The notes beneath the pieces are model-generated. The model worked only from the letters and a program-made list of their open reading frames with translations. It ran no database searches and was not told the DNA's origin. Position numbers and translations under genes: made by a program. A stretch of DNA of 64,000 bases from Micromonospora aurantiaca ATCC 27029 (lineage in GTDB: Bacteria > Actinomycetota > Actinomycetes > Mycobacteriales > Micromonosporaceae): assembly GCF_000145235.1 (NCBI RefSeq), contig NC_014391.1, forward strand, positions 6,591,501 through 6,655,500, given 5' to 3'. Positions 33,639 to 44,145 of this stretch are shown one piece after another; the first letter of the stretch is position 1, and every line of letters begins with the position of its first letter.

Positions 33639-35384
33639 ATGGCTCAACCTGTCACCGAGACCGATCCGTTCGCCCGCCAGCGCCCCAGCCGGATGCCGGT
33701 CCACCGCTACGTTCCGTACGACAGCGAGTTCGGCGTCGACCTGCCGGACCGCGCCTGGCCCACCCGCCGCGTCGAGGCCGCGCCCCGCTGGTGCGCAGTC
33801 GACCTCCGCGACGGCAACCAGGCCCTGATCGACCCGATGTCGCCCGAGCGCAAGCGGCGGATGTTCCAGCTCCTGGTGCAGATGGGCTACAAGGAGATCG
33901 AGGTCGGTTTCCCGTCGGCGAGCCAGACCGACTACGACTTCGTACGGCAGCTGATCGAGCAGGACCTGATCCCCGAGGACGTCACCATCCAGGTGCTGAC
34001 CCAGTGCCGGGAGCACCTGATCGAGCGGACCTTCGAGTCGCTGCGCGGCGCGCACCGGGCCATCGTGCACTTCTACAACTCCACCTCGACGCTGCAGCGC
34101 CGGGTGGTCTTCGGCCTGGACCGCGACGGCATCACCGACATCGCCACCCAGGGCGCGCGGCTGTGCCAGAAGTACGCGGAGATCCACACCCCGGACACCG
34201 AGATCCACTACGAGTACTCGCCGGAGTCGTACACGGGCACCGAGCTGGAGTACGCGCTGGAGGTCTGCTCGGCGGTGATCGACGTGATCGACCCGACGCC
34301 GGACCGCAAGCTGATCATCAACCTGCCGGCCACCGTCGAGATGGCGATGCCGAACGTCTACGCCGACTCGATCGAGTGGATGCACCGGCGCCTGCCCCGG
34401 CGGGACAGCCTGGTGCTGAGCCTGCACCCGCACAACGACCGGGGCACCGGCGTGGCCGCCGCCGAGCTGGGCCTGCTGGCCGGCGCCGACCGGATCGAGG
34501 GCTGCCTGTTCGGCAACGGCGAGCGCACCGGCAACGTCGACCTGGTGACGCTGGGCCTGAACATGTTCTCCCAGGGCATCGACCCGATGATCGACTTCTC
34601 GAACATCGACGAGGTCAAGCGCGCGGTCGAGTACTGCAACCAGCTGCCGGTGCACGAGCGCCACCCGTACGCGGGCGACCTGGTCTACACCGCGTTCTCC
34701 GGCTCGCACCAGGACGCGATCAACAAGGGCTTCGCCGCGCTGAACGCCGACGCGGCGGCGGCCGGGGTGCCCGTGGACGACTTCACCTGGGCGGTGCCCT
34801 ACCTGCCGATCGACCCGAAGGACCTGGGCCGCACCTACGAGGCGGTCATCCGGGTCAACTCGCAGTCCGGCAAGGGCGGCGTCGCGTACATCATGAAGAC
34901 CGAGCACCAGCTCGACCTGCCGCGCCGCCTCCAGATCGAGTTCTCCGGTGTGGTGCAGCAGGTCACCGACCACGACGGCGGCGAGGTCGAGCCGGGCGCG
35001 ATGTGGGAGATCTTCGCCCGCAACTACCTGGTCGACCACCAGGTCGACCCGGCCGTGAAGCTGGCCGAGTACACGATCGGCACCGTCGACGGCAAGGTCG
35101 AGATCGACGCCCGCGTCGGCTTCGGCGGCGAGACCCGCCAGCTCACCGCTGTCGGCAACGGCCCGATCGACGCGTACGTCAACGCGTTGCAGTCCCTGGG
35201 CGTGGCGGTACGCGTGCTCGACTACCACGAGCACGCGCTGTCCTCCGGTGGGGACGCGCAGGCCGCCGCGTACGTGGAGTGCGAGGTGGACGGCCGCACC
35301 GTCTGGGGCGTCGGGGTGGACGCGAACATCGTCACCGCCTCGATCAAGGCGGTCACGAGCGCGGTGAACCGCACCCGCGCCTGA
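33639..35384 (+). CDS. leuA: 2-isopropylmalate synthase
   Basis: 581 residues from ATG 33639. It is the long actinobacterial LeuA type: a TIM-barrel catalytic domain beginning VDLRDGNQALIDPM (metal-binding Asp, catalytic Arg), the metal-binding HPHNDRG motif, GNGERTGN, and a C-terminal regulatory domain (from about 440) with GPIDAYVNAL for leucine feedback. It condenses acetyl-CoA with 2-oxoisovalerate, the first step of leucine synthesis. It is preceded by a leader peptide and hairpin. Two inverted 52-bp repeats follow it. Confidence 0.96.
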   Translation: MAQPVTETDPFARQRPSRMPVHRYVPYDSEFGVDLPDRAWPTRRVEAAPRWCAVDLRDGNQALIDPMSPERKRRMFQLLVQMGYKEIEVGFPSASQTDYDFVRQLIEQDLIPEDVTIQVLTQCREHLIERTFESLRGAHRAIVHFYNSTSTLQRRVVFGLDRDGITDIATQGARLCQKYAEIHTPDTEIHYEYSPESYTGTELEYALEVCSAVIDVIDPTPDRKLIINLPATVEMAMPNVYADSIEWMHRRLPRRDSLVLSLHPHNDRGTGVAAAELGLLAGADRIEGCLFGNGERTGNVDLVTLGLNMFSQGIDPMIDFSNIDEVKRAVEYCNQLPVHERHPYAGDLVYTAFSGSHQDAINKGFAALNADAAAAGVPVDDFTWAVPYLPIDPKDLGRTYEAVIRVNSQSGKGGVAYIMKTEHQLDLPRRLQIEFSGVVQQVTDHDGGEVEPGAMWEIFARNYLVDHQVDPAVKLAEYTIGTVDGKVEIDARVGFGGETRQLTAVGNGPIDAYVNALQSLGVAVRVLDYHEHALSSGGDAQAAAYVECEVDGRTVWGVGVDANIVTASIKAVTSAVNRTRA

Positions 35385-35398
35385 GGTGCTTGAGGTGT

Positions 35399-35450
35399 AA
35401 GGAAGGGCCCCTTCTTAACGCATTCTGCATAGGAGGGGGCCCTTCTTAAC
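35399..35450 (+). repeat. 52-bp palindromic repeat, copy 2
   Basis: Same architecture as 841-892: two AAGGAAGGGCCCCTTCTTAAC-like halves around an 11-nt spacer (GCATTCTGCAT, itself palindromic here). It lies 15 bp after the leuA stop. Confidence 0.9.
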
Positions 35451-35473
35451 GCCCGCGCCCGAATGGCCCGAGT

Positions 35474-35525
35474 GTTAACAAGGGGCCCTTCCTCTACCGG
35501 AGGCGTTAAGAAGGGGCCCTTCCTT
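35474..35525 (-). repeat. 52-bp palindromic repeat, copy 3 (inverted)
   Basis: In the reverse direction it matches 841-892 including the TCCGGTAG spacer. It overlaps the last codons of the minus-strand transporter gene and supplies that gene's TAA stop (35506-35508). With copy 2 it makes a large inverted pair between convergent genes. Confidence 0.9.
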
Positions 35526-36951
35526 CCCCCCGCCGGGGGCGGTGGATCAGCACGGCGGCGAGCACCGCGCCGGCCAGCAGCAGCCCCGCGCACCACGCCA
35601 GCGCCCCCCGGTACGCGTCGGCAAGCGCGCCCTTCTGCTCGTACCCGGTGCCCGACAGCCCCACCAGCAGCGGCAACGCGGCCACCGCGAGCAGACCACC
35701 GGCCCGGGACGCGGCGTTGTTGAAGCCGCTCGCCACCCCGGCGAACCGGTCCGAGACGGCGCCGAGCACAGATGTGGTCAGCGGCGCCACCACGAGCGTG
35801 AGCCCGGCGCCGAACAGCGCCACGCCCGGCAGCACGTCCACCCAGTACGACGCACCCGGCCCGACCCGCCGCAACAGCAGCAGACCCACGGCGGCGATCA
35901 CCGGGCCGACGGTGAGCGGCAGCCGGGGGCCGATGCGGGCCGACAGCGCGCCCGCGCGCGGCGAGCCGACCAGCAGCAGCACAGTCATCGGCACGGTGGC
36001 CAGGCCGGTGAGCAGCGCCGACCAGCCGACCACGTTCTGCAGGTAGACGGCGAGGAAGAAGGTGAACCCGCCGAGCGCCGCGTACACGACGACTGTGAAG
36101 ACGTTCAGCACGGAGAACAGCCGGCTGGAGAACAGCCCGGTGGGCAGCATCGCGGTGTCGCCGCGCCGCCGCTCGACCAGCACGAAGACCACCACGGCGA
36201 CCACCCCGAGCACCGCCGCGACCAGCACCGCCGGGGAGTCCAGGCCGCGCGCCGGGGCGTCGATGAGCGCGTACGTGACACCGCCGAGCGCGAGCGCGCC
36301 GAGCAGCGCGCCCGCCACGTCGAACCGCCGCCGCCCGCCCCCGGTACGCGAGACCTCCTCGTCCCGGCTCTCCGGCACCCAGCGCAGCGCGGCGAGCACC
36401 ACGCCGACGGCCAGCGGCAGGTTGACGAAGAAGATCCACCGCCAGGAGAGCGTGTCGATCAGCCAGCCGCCGAGCAGTGGACCGAGCGCGGTGGACACAC
36501 CGGACAGCCCGGACCAGGTGCCGATGGCCCGGCCCCGGTCGTCCGGGTGGAAGCTGGCCTGGAGCACGGACAGCGACCCGGGGGTGAGCAGCGCCCCGCC
36601 GGCGCCCTGGAGGAACCGGGCGGCGACGAGCCAGCCGGTGTCCTGGGCCAGCCCGCAGAGCACCGACGCCACAGCGAACCAGACCACGCCGAGCAGGAAG
36701 ACGCGCCGCCTGCCGAACCGGTCCCCGAGCGCGCCGCCGAGCAGCACGAACGCGGCGAGCATGAGCAGGTAGCCGTTCACGGTCCACTGGAGACCGGCGA
36801 CTGTGGCGTCCAGTTCGGCGCCGAGCCGCGGCAGCGCGACGTTGACGACAGTGCTGTCCAGGAACACCATGCCGGAGGCGAGGATCGCGGCGAGCAGCGT
36901 GCCGCGTCCGGCGGCGGAGCCGGTACGCAGCGCGGGAGCGGGTGCGGTCAC
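35506..36951 (-). CDS. MFS multidrug transporter, DHA2 (EmrB/QacA) family
   Basis: 481 residues with fourteen predicted membrane segments. Signature stretches: LDSTVVNVALPRLG in segment 1, LGDRFGRRRVF after segment 2, and the motif C-like GPLLGGWLID in segment 5. It exports drugs or other small molecules in exchange for protons. The C-terminal residues GRAPS and the stop codon are encoded by the 52-bp repeat, suggesting that insertion changed the end of the protein. Confidence 0.92.
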   Translation of the reverse strand: MTAPAPALRTGSAAGRGTLLAAILASGMVFLDSTVVNVALPRLGAELDATVAGLQWTVNGYLLMLAAFVLLGGALGDRFGRRRVFLLGVVWFAVASVLCGLAQDTGWLVAARFLQGAGGALLTPGSLSVLQASFHPDDRGRAIGTWSGLSGVSTALGPLLGGWLIDTLSWRWIFFVNLPLAVGVVLAALRWVPESRDEEVSRTGGGRRRFDVAGALLGALALGGVTYALIDAPARGLDSPAVLVAAVLGVVAVVVFVLVERRRGDTAMLPTGLFSSRLFSVLNVFTVVVYAALGGFTFFLAVYLQNVVGWSALLTGLATVPMTVLLLVGSPRAGALSARIGPRLPLTVGPVIAAVGLLLLRRVGPGASYWVDVLPGVALFGAGLTLVVAPLTTSVLGAVSDRFAGVASGFNNAASRAGGLLAVAALPLLVGLSGTGYEQKGALADAYRGALAWCAGLLLAGAVLAAVLIHRPRRGEGRAPS

Positions 36952-37059
36952 GTCTCACCACTCTGCCCGCCGCCCACCGTCGACGCCACGAATCGCGGAA
37001 ACCGCCGCCGGGTACTGTGCGGACTCGCCCGGAGCACGCAAGCTGGAGAGGTGTCGTCT

Positions 37060-37719
37060 GTGCGTACGAGATCAGGAGCCCGAGCCGGGCTGGCGGCCGC
37101 GCTGAGCGCGGTGCTCGCCCTCGGCGTGGCCGGCTGCGACGTGTCGGTCACCGAGCCGGAGGCGCCGCCCAGTGCCACCGGGAACGTCAACAAGCAGCTC
37201 GGTGAGCTGACAGTGGCCACCGCCGGGTCGATGAAGGGCTACAGCCGCTCCCGCTTCCCGCACTGGCGGGATACCGGCAAGAACTGCGACGTCCGCGACA
37301 GCGTGCTGCAACGCGACGGCGAGGGCATCAAGCTGTCCGGCTGCAACGTGGTGGGCGGGCGGTGGGAGAGCGTCTACGACGGGGTGGTGCTCAACGATCC
37401 GTCGGACGTGGACATCGACCACACCGTGCCGCTGGCCGCCGCGTGGCGTTCGGGCGCGGACGAGTGGGACGACTCGAAGCGCGGCGACTTCGCCAACGAC
37501 CTGACGCGGCCGCAGCTCATCGCGGTTTCGGCGCGGTCCAACCGGGCAAAGGGTGACCAGGATCCGTCCCAGTGGAAGCCGCCGAACCGGTCGTCCTGGT
37601 GTCAGTACGCGGCGGACTGGGTGACGGTCAAGCACTACTGGCGGCTGACTGTGACAAGTGCCGAGAAGGCCGCTCTCACCGACATGCTGGAGGGCTGCAC
37701 ATGGGCGAGCAAACCGTGA
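37060..37719 (+). CDS. Lipoprotein/secreted HNH endonuclease-family protein (DUF1524, GmrSD C-terminal-like)
   Basis: 219 residues from GTG 37060 (GGAGAGG upstream; another GTG at 37051). Signal peptide with lipobox GVAGC at about residue 24. The nuclease-like domain has DIDHTVPLAAAWRSGA (catalytic His pair region), FANDLTRPQLIAVS and SNRAKGDQDPSQW, the DUF1524/HNH pattern. Such proteins in actinomycetes are presumed extracellular nucleases used to scavenge DNA, but the activity is unproven. Its end overlaps the next start by 19 nt. Confidence 0.85.
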   Translation: MRTRSGARAGLAAALSAVLALGVAGCDVSVTEPEAPPSATGNVNKQLGELTVATAGSMKGYSRSRFPHWRDTGKNCDVRDSVLQRDGEGIKLSGCNVVGGRWESVYDGVVLNDPSDVDIDHTVPLAAAWRSGADEWDDSKRGDFANDLTRPQLIAVSARSNRAKGDQDPSQWKPPNRSSWCQYAADWVTVKHYWRLTVTSAEKAALTDMLEGCTWASKP

Positions 37720-38153
37720 CCGGGCCGGACGCCACACCGGCGCCGGAGGCAGACGCCGCACCGGCCCCGGAGTCGGCACCGGCGGGTCCGGCCTCGGCCG
37801 GGATGACGGCGGACGGCCGGCAGCCGGCGTCCGCGGACGTCGCCGGGGCGGGCATGACCGCCGACGCGGTGCCGGGCGCACCGGCCGGGGGCGCACCGGG
37901 CGGACCGGCGGACCGCACCTCGGACATCACCGCAGGTCCGGGCGGGGTCATGACCGACGAGGTGGGCGTGGTGACCGGCGAGTTGACGCTGCGCACCGAG
38001 CACGCCGACGGCCGGGTGACGCTGCGGGTGCAGTACAAGGACGCCGACGAGTGGTACGCGGTCACCGGCGGTTCCGCGCCACTGGCCGACCCGGCCGCGC
38101 TCGACGCCGTGCACACGATCGCGGTGGGCCTGCTCAACCGCCCCGAGGGCTGA
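37701..38153 (+). CDS. Hypothetical protein coupled to the HNH lipoprotein
   Basis: 150 residues from ATG 37701 (GGAGGG 7 nt upstream, located inside the previous gene). The first 85 residues are low-complexity Ala/Pro/Gly with acidic residues. The C-terminal 65 form a compact domain, LTLRTEHADGRVTLRVQY...EWYAVTGG, ending AVGLLNRPEG. No signal peptide. The translational overlap suggests a functional link with the nuclease, for instance an intracellular immunity or regulatory role, but nothing in the sequence proves it. Confidence 0.65.
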   Translation: MGEQTVTGPDATPAPEADAAPAPESAPAGPASAGMTADGRQPASADVAGAGMTADAVPGAPAGGAPGGPADRTSDITAGPGGVMTDEVGVVTGELTLRTEHADGRVTLRVQYKDADEWYAVTGGSAPLADPAALDAVHTIAVGLLNRPEG

Positions 38154-38162
38154 CCGACCGAC

Positions 38163-38201
38163 AAGGCGCGCCCCCACCCGGCCCGGGTGGGGGGCGCGCT
38201 T
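38163..38201. terminator. Bidirectional terminator
   Basis: AAGGCGCGCCCCCACCCGG pairs with CCGGGTGGGGGGCGCGCTT (one bulge) between convergent genes. Confidence 0.82.
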
Positions 38202-38208
38202 CGTCGTG

Positions 38209-39308
<1,100 letters not shown>

Positions 39309-39312
<4 letters not shown>

Positions 39313-40424
39313 GGGGTCTCCTCCTCGCGCGGAGCCGGTCCGAAGCCGGGCACGGCGGGCGGGTCGGCCGGCTCGGCCTGGGCCGGCACCGAACCCGGTT
39401 CGGCGGTCGTCGGCGCGGTCGTGCGCGCGTCCGCCTCCGGGGTCAGGCCGGGGACCGGCACCGGGTTGACGCAGCGGTAGCTGCGCGCGTCGTGGGTCAG
39501 CACCAGCTCCGGCGGCTCGCCCACACACGCGTCGACGCGGCGGGCGCAGCGCGGGGCGAACGCGCAGCCGTCCGGCCAGGGCAGCACGTCGCGCACCGAG
39601 CCGGGGATGGGGTTCAGCCGTTCGCCGCGGCCGGCGTCCAGGCGCGGCACCGAACCGAGCAACCCCTCGGTGTACGGGTGCCGGGGCTGGCGGAACAGCG
39701 GACGACGGGTGGCCGTCTCCACCACCCGGCCGGCGTAGAGCACGTTGATGGTGTCGCACATGCCGGCCACCACGCCGAGGTCGTGAGTGATCATCACCAG
39801 TGCGGTGCCGGAGTCCCGGACCAGGTCCTTGAGTAGCTCCAGAATCTGCGCCTGGATGGTGACGTCGAGCGCGGTGGTCGGCTCGTCGGCGATCAGCAGC
39901 CGGGGCTGGCAGGCGACAGCCATGGCGATCAGCGCCCGCTGCCGCATGCCGCCGGAGAGCTGGTGCGGGTACTCCTTGAGCCGCCGCCGCGGGTCCGGGA
40001 TGCCCACCCGGTCGAGCAGGGCGGCCGCCTCCTTGGTGGCCGCCTCGCCCTTCATGCCCCGGTGCCGGGCCAGCACCTCGGTCACCTGGAGCCCGATCGG
40101 GATGACCGGGTTCAGCGAGGACAGCGGGTCCTGGAAGATCATCGCCACGTCCCGGCCGCGGATGTCGCGGCGGGACCGGTCGTCGAGCTGGAGCAGGTCG
40201 GTGCCGTCGAAGACCGCCTTGCCGCCCACGCGCAGGCCCGGCTGCTTGGGCAGCAGGCCCATGATGGCCAGCGACGTGACGCTCTTGCCGCAGCCGGACT
40301 CGCCGACCAGGCCGACCACCTCGCCGGCGTCGACCGAGAAGGACACCCCGTCCACCGCGTGCACGGTGCGCTGCCCACGACGGGCGAACGTGACGGAGAG
40401 GTCGTCCACTTCGAGCAGTGCCAT
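39309..40424 (-). CDS. Peptide ABC transporter ATPase (Opp/DppD type)
   Basis: 371 residues. Walker A GESGCGKSV (about 41-49), LSGGMRQRALIAMA, Walker B LLIADEPTTALD, and a Cys-containing C-terminal extension (CAFAPRCARRVDACVG). The last 60 residues are Pro/Ala-rich. With the next gene it forms the ATP-hydrolysing pair on the cytosolic face of the importer. It starts 11 bp after the permease gene. Confidence 0.93.
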
Positions 40425-40435
40425 GACTGACTGAC

Positions 40436-41404
40436 CTACTTCCGCAGCTTTGGATCGAGGGCCTCGCGCATCGCCTCACCGAGCAGGGTGAACCCGAGCG
40501 CGGTGATGATGATGCCGAGCGCCGGATAGATCGCCAGGCCGGGCCGGATGCCCAGGTACGGCTGCGCGTCGGCGAGCATGACGCCCCACTCCGGGATGGC
40601 CGAGTCGGGGTTGCCGAGACCGAGGAAGGACAGCGCGGCCGCCTCGATGATCGCGGTGGCCAGCGTCAGCGTGGCCTGCACGATGACCGGGGCGATCGAG
40701 TTCGGCACCACGTGGGTGAGAGCGATCCTGGAGCGCTTCACGCCGAGCGACGTCGCGGCCAGCACGTAGTCGCTGTTGGCCTGCGCGATCATCGAGCCGC
40801 GCAGCAGCCGGGCGAAGATCGGCACGGACACCACACCGACGGCGATCATCACGGTGGTGAGGCTGGCGCCGAGCAGCGCCGCGATGCTCACCGCGAGCAG
40901 CAGGCTCGGCATGGCCAGCAGCATGTCGATGAAGCGCATCAGGGTGGTGTCGATCCAGCGGCCCCAGCGCCCGCCGAGCCCGGCCGCGGCACCGGCGACG
41001 CCGCCGATCAGCGCGCCGACCGCGAGGCCGATCAGGGTGGAGACCACGCCGACGAGCAGCGTCTGCCGGGCGCCGACGATGAGCCGGCTGAACTCGTCCC
41101 GGCCCTGGTGGTCGAAGCCGAGCCAGTGGTCGGCGGAGACGCCGGGGATGATGCCCTGGCCGGACTTGACCAGTCCTTCGCGGATGCCGATGGAGTCCGT
41201 CGGGCTGTACGGGACGAGGAACGGCCCGATGACGGCGACCAGGACGAAGACCGCCAGGATGATGACGCCGATGACGGCCGCCGGGTTGCGCCGCAGCCGG
41301 CGGAACGCCTCCTTCCAGAGGCTCACCCCCTGCTCGTCGTCGCGGGCGGCCAGCTCGGCGAGCCGGTCGATCTTCTCGCGCTTCTTGCCAGTGGTGATGG
41401 TCAT
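40436..41404 (-). CDS. Peptide ABC transporter permease (Opp/DppC type)
   Basis: 322 residues with an N-terminal cytosolic extension, about six membrane segments, the OppC N-terminal motif RLRRNPAAVIGVIIL, and the EAA coupling loop (AATSLGVKRSRIALTHVVPN). It forms the channel with the DppB-type partner. Start and previous stop overlap by 4 nt. Confidence 0.93.
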   Translation of the reverse strand: MTITTGKKREKIDRLAELAARDDEQGVSLWKEAFRRLRRNPAAVIGVIILAVFVLVAVIGPFLVPYSPTDSIGIREGLVKSGQGIIPGVSADHWLGFDHQGRDEFSRLIVGARQTLLVGVVSTLIGLAVGALIGGVAGAAAGLGGRWGRWIDTTLMRFIDMLLAMPSLLLAVSIAALLGASLTTVMIAVGVVSVPIFARLLRGSMIAQANSDYVLAATSLGVKRSRIALTHVVPNSIAPVIVQATLTLATAIIEAAALSFLGLGNPDSAIPEWGVMLADAQPYLGIRPGLAIYPALGIIITALGFTLLGEAMREALDPKLRK

Positions 41405-42405
41405 CGCACCCTCACCCTCGGGTCGATCACGCTGTAGGAGAGGTCGACCAGGAGATTCACCAGCACGTACACCACCGCAATGATCATGATGAAGCCCATC
41501 AGCACCGGGTAGTCGCGTTGGCTGATCGACTCGGCGACGAACGCGCCGATGCCGCTGAACGCGAACACGGTCTCGGTGAGCACCGCGCCGGAGAGCAGGA
41601 GACCGGTCTGCAGGCCGATCGAGGTGGCCACCGGCAGCATGGCGTTACGCAGCACGTGCCGGCGGCGTACGGTCCGCTCGGTCAGGCCCTTGGCCTCGGC
41701 GGTCCGGACGAAGTCCTCGTTGAGCACCTCCAGCACGCTGGCCCGGGTGATCCGGACGATGATCGCGAGCGGGATGCTGGCGAGCGCGATGCCCGGCAGC
41801 ACGAGGTGCCAGAGCGCGTCGGCGGCGGCGTCCCACTCGCGGGTCATGAGCCCGTCGAGGACGAAGAAGTTGGTGACCCGGGTCGCCCCGATGGTCGGGT
41901 CCTGCCGGCCGCTGGAGGGGAACCAGCCCAAGTTCTCCGCGAAGATCGCCTTGAGCACGTACGCCAGGAAGAAGACCGGGATGCAGATGCCGATGAGCGA
42001 TCCGCCTACCGAGGCGTGGTCGAGGAACCGGCCCCGACGGCGGGCGGCCAGGTAGCCGAGCGGGATGCCGATGCCGACCGCGAGGATCATGGCCATCACG
42101 GTCAGCTCGACGGTGCCGGGGAACCGCTCCACGAACTCCGTGGTGACGGCCCGCTTCGTACCGGTCGAGGTGCCCAGGTCGAGCCGGATCATCCGCCGCA
42201 GGAAGCGGGCGTACTGGACCAGGATCGGCTCGTCGAGGCCGAGGTTGCGCCGGATGGCGGCGCGCGTCTCGGGCGTGCCCCGTTCTCCGAGGATCGCGGT
42301 CTCGGGCCCGCCGGGAAGTCGGTGGAGCCAGATGAACAGCAGGACGGAGAGCCCGAACAGCGTGGGTATCAGCTGTAGCAGGCGTCTGATGATGAACCGG
42401 AACAC
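41401..42405 (-). CDS. Peptide ABC transporter permease (Opp/DppB type)
   Basis: 334 residues beginning MFRFIIRRLLQLIPTLFGLSVL, the standard DppB N-terminus, with six membrane segments and the EAA loop (RTAEAKGLTERTVRRRHVLRNA). A 78-bp gap with a strong hairpin separates it from the binding-protein gene. Confidence 0.93.
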   Translation of the reverse strand: MFRFIIRRLLQLIPTLFGLSVLLFIWLHRLPGGPETAILGERGTPETRAAIRRNLGLDEPILVQYARFLRRMIRLDLGTSTGTKRAVTTEFVERFPGTVELTVMAMILAVGIGIPLGYLAARRRGRFLDHASVGGSLIGICIPVFFLAYVLKAIFAENLGWFPSSGRQDPTIGATRVTNFFVLDGLMTREWDAAADALWHLVLPGIALASIPLAIIVRITRASVLEVLNEDFVRTAEAKGLTERTVRRRHVLRNAMLPVATSIGLQTGLLLSGAVLTETVFAFSGIGAFVAESISQRDYPVLMGFIMIIAVVYVLVNLLVDLSYSVIDPRVRVR

Positions 42406-42433
42406 GGGCGCCTCGGAGGGTGTGCGGAGGGGT

Positions 42434-42467
42434 GCGGGCGGGCGCTGTGGTCACAGCGCCCGCCCGC
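42434..42467 (-). terminator. Intercistronic hairpin between binding protein and permease genes
   Basis: Perfect 16-bp stem (42434-42449 / 42452-42467) with a minimal loop. Such hairpins after a binding-protein gene usually stop part of transcription or protect the 3' end, giving more binding protein than permease. Confidence 0.7.
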
Positions 42468-42483
42468 GTACGGTGCCTTCAGA

Positions 42484-44145
42484 TCACTTGAACTCTGCGG
42501 TCGCGTACCGCTCGTCGGTGAGCGGGCTCGCCTTGATCCCGGTCACGTCCTTGCCGAACACGATCGCCGGCGGGGAGTGCGAGATCGGCACGCCCGGCAG
42601 GAAGTCCATGATCGTCTTGTTCAGTGCCTTGTACTTCTCCGTACGGGCCGCCGCGTCAGCGGTGGTGTCGGCGTCCTTGAACTGCGCGAAGAGCTGGGGG
42701 TTGTTGAAGCCCCACTCGTCCTTCGGGCGGTCGAAGAAGGTGCCGATGAAGTTGTACGCGTCGCCGTAGTCACCGGTCCAGCCGAGGAAGTGCAGGTCGT
42801 GCTTGTTGCCGGAGGTGGTGGCGTTGAGGTAGTCCGGGCTCCACTTCAGCGGAATGGCCTGGACGTTGATGCCGACCGCCTTGAGGTCCGCCGAGAGCAG
42901 CTCGAAGATGTCCTTCGGGTTCGGCATGTACGGCCGGGTGACCTCGGTCGGGTAGTGGAACTTCAGCGTCAGGTTCGACGCCCCGGCCTCGGCCAGCAGC
43001 TGCTTGGCCTTCTCCGGGTTGTAGTCGTACTTGGTGACGTCGCCGTTCCAGCCCTCGACGGTGTCCGGGAAGAAGTTCATCGCGACCTTGGCGCCCGGGG
43101 GCAGCTTCGAGTCGACCAGGGCCTGCCGGTTCAGCGCGTGCGCGATGGCCTGCCGGACCTTCAGGTCGGCCAGCTTAGGGTTCCCCTTCTGGTTGATCGC
43201 CAGGTAGAGGATGTTGAAGGCGGGCCGGGTGAGGACGTTGAAGCCCTCCTTCTTCAGCGGCTCCACGTCCGCCGGGCCGACCAGGTCGTAGCCCTGGATG
43301 TCACCCGAGCGGAGCGCCTGCTTGCGGGCGTTCTCGTCCGAGATCGTCTTGAAGATGATGGTCTTCAGCTTGGCCTTGTCGCCGTAGTAGTCGTCGTTGC
43401 GCTCGATGGTGAGCGACTTGTTCGCGATGTCCCACGCCTTGAACTTGAACGGGCCGGTGCCGGTCGGGTGCTCCATCGCGTACGCCGGGTACTTGATGTC
43501 CTCGGCCGTGCCGGTCACGTTGCTGGCGTCGTACTGCTCCATCGCCTTGGGGCTCTGGATCGAGAACGACGGCAGCATGAGCGCGGCCGGGATCTTGCTG
43601 GAGACCCGGGTGAACGCCAGGTCCACAGTGGTGGCGTCCTTGGCGGTGCAGGACTTGAAGAGGCTCGGCGGCAGGTCCGGGTTCTCGTTCTTGGCGAACC
43701 CGCCCATGACGTCCTGCCAGTACGCGGTCACGTCCGGGCTCTGCATGAGGCCCTTGGCGTTGTACCAGCGGTCGAAGTTGGCGCAGACGGCCTCGGCGTT
43801 GAAGTCGGTGCCGTCGTGGAACTTGACGCCCGAGCGGAGCTTGAACGTCCAGGTCGTGCCCGCCGCATCCGGCGTCCAGGACTCGGCGAGGCCCGGCGTC
43901 ACCTTGGTGCCGCCCTCCTCCGGACGGACCAGGGTCTCGAAGACCTGGCGCGCCACGCGCAGCGACTCACCGTCGCTGGCGAAGCTGGGGTCGAGCACCT
44001 TCGGGTCTCCGGCGACGCCGAAGACGAGGGTGTCCTTCTTGCTATCTCCGGAGCCACTCTCACGGTCGCTCTCGGCGCAGCCTGCAACCGCGAGGGCCGC
44101 GACCGCGATGGCCGCGATTGCGACCTTCGGCCTGGATGCACGCAT
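42484..44145 (-). CDS. Peptide ABC transporter substrate-binding lipoprotein
   Basis: 553 residues, SBP_bac_5 family. Lipobox AVAGC at about residue 22; RSGVKFHDGTDFNAEAV is the family signature and IRQAIAHALNR-like VRQAIAHALNRQALV follows mid-protein. It captures oligopeptides or similar ligands outside the membrane for the four downstream genes. The ligand is not predictable: family 5 proteins also bind nickel, heme and sugars. Confidence 0.93.
   Translation of the reverse strand: MRASRPKVAIAAIAVAALAVAGCAESDRESGSGDSKKDTLVFGVAGDPKVLDPSFASDGESLRVARQVFETLVRPEEGGTKVTPGLAESWTPDAAGTTWTFKLRSGVKFHDGTDFNAEAVCANFDRWYNAKGLMQSPDVTAYWQDVMGGFAKNENPDLPPSLFKSCTAKDATTVDLAFTRVSSKIPAALMLPSFSIQSPKAMEQYDASNVTGTAEDIKYPAYAMEHPTGTGPFKFKAWDIANKSLTIERNDDYYGDKAKLKTIIFKTISDENARKQALRSGDIQGYDLVGPADVEPLKKEGFNVLTRPAFNILYLAINQKGNPKLADLKVRQAIAHALNRQALVDSKLPPGAKVAMNFFPDTVEGWNGDVTKYDYNPEKAKQLLAEAGASNLTLKFHYPTEVTRPYMPNPKDIFELLSADLKAVGINVQAIPLKWSPDYLNATTSGNKHDLHFLGWTGDYGDAYNFIGTFFDRPKDEWGFNNPQLFAQFKDADTTADAAARTEKYKALNKTIMDFLPGVPISHSPPAIVFGKDVTGIKASPLTDERYATAEFK

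Noticed and set aside
35222..36961. A 579-codon minus-strand frame overlapping the DHA2 transporter
   Set aside because: Arg-rich shadow in another frame. The 35506-36951 frame has fourteen membrane segments and MFS motifs.
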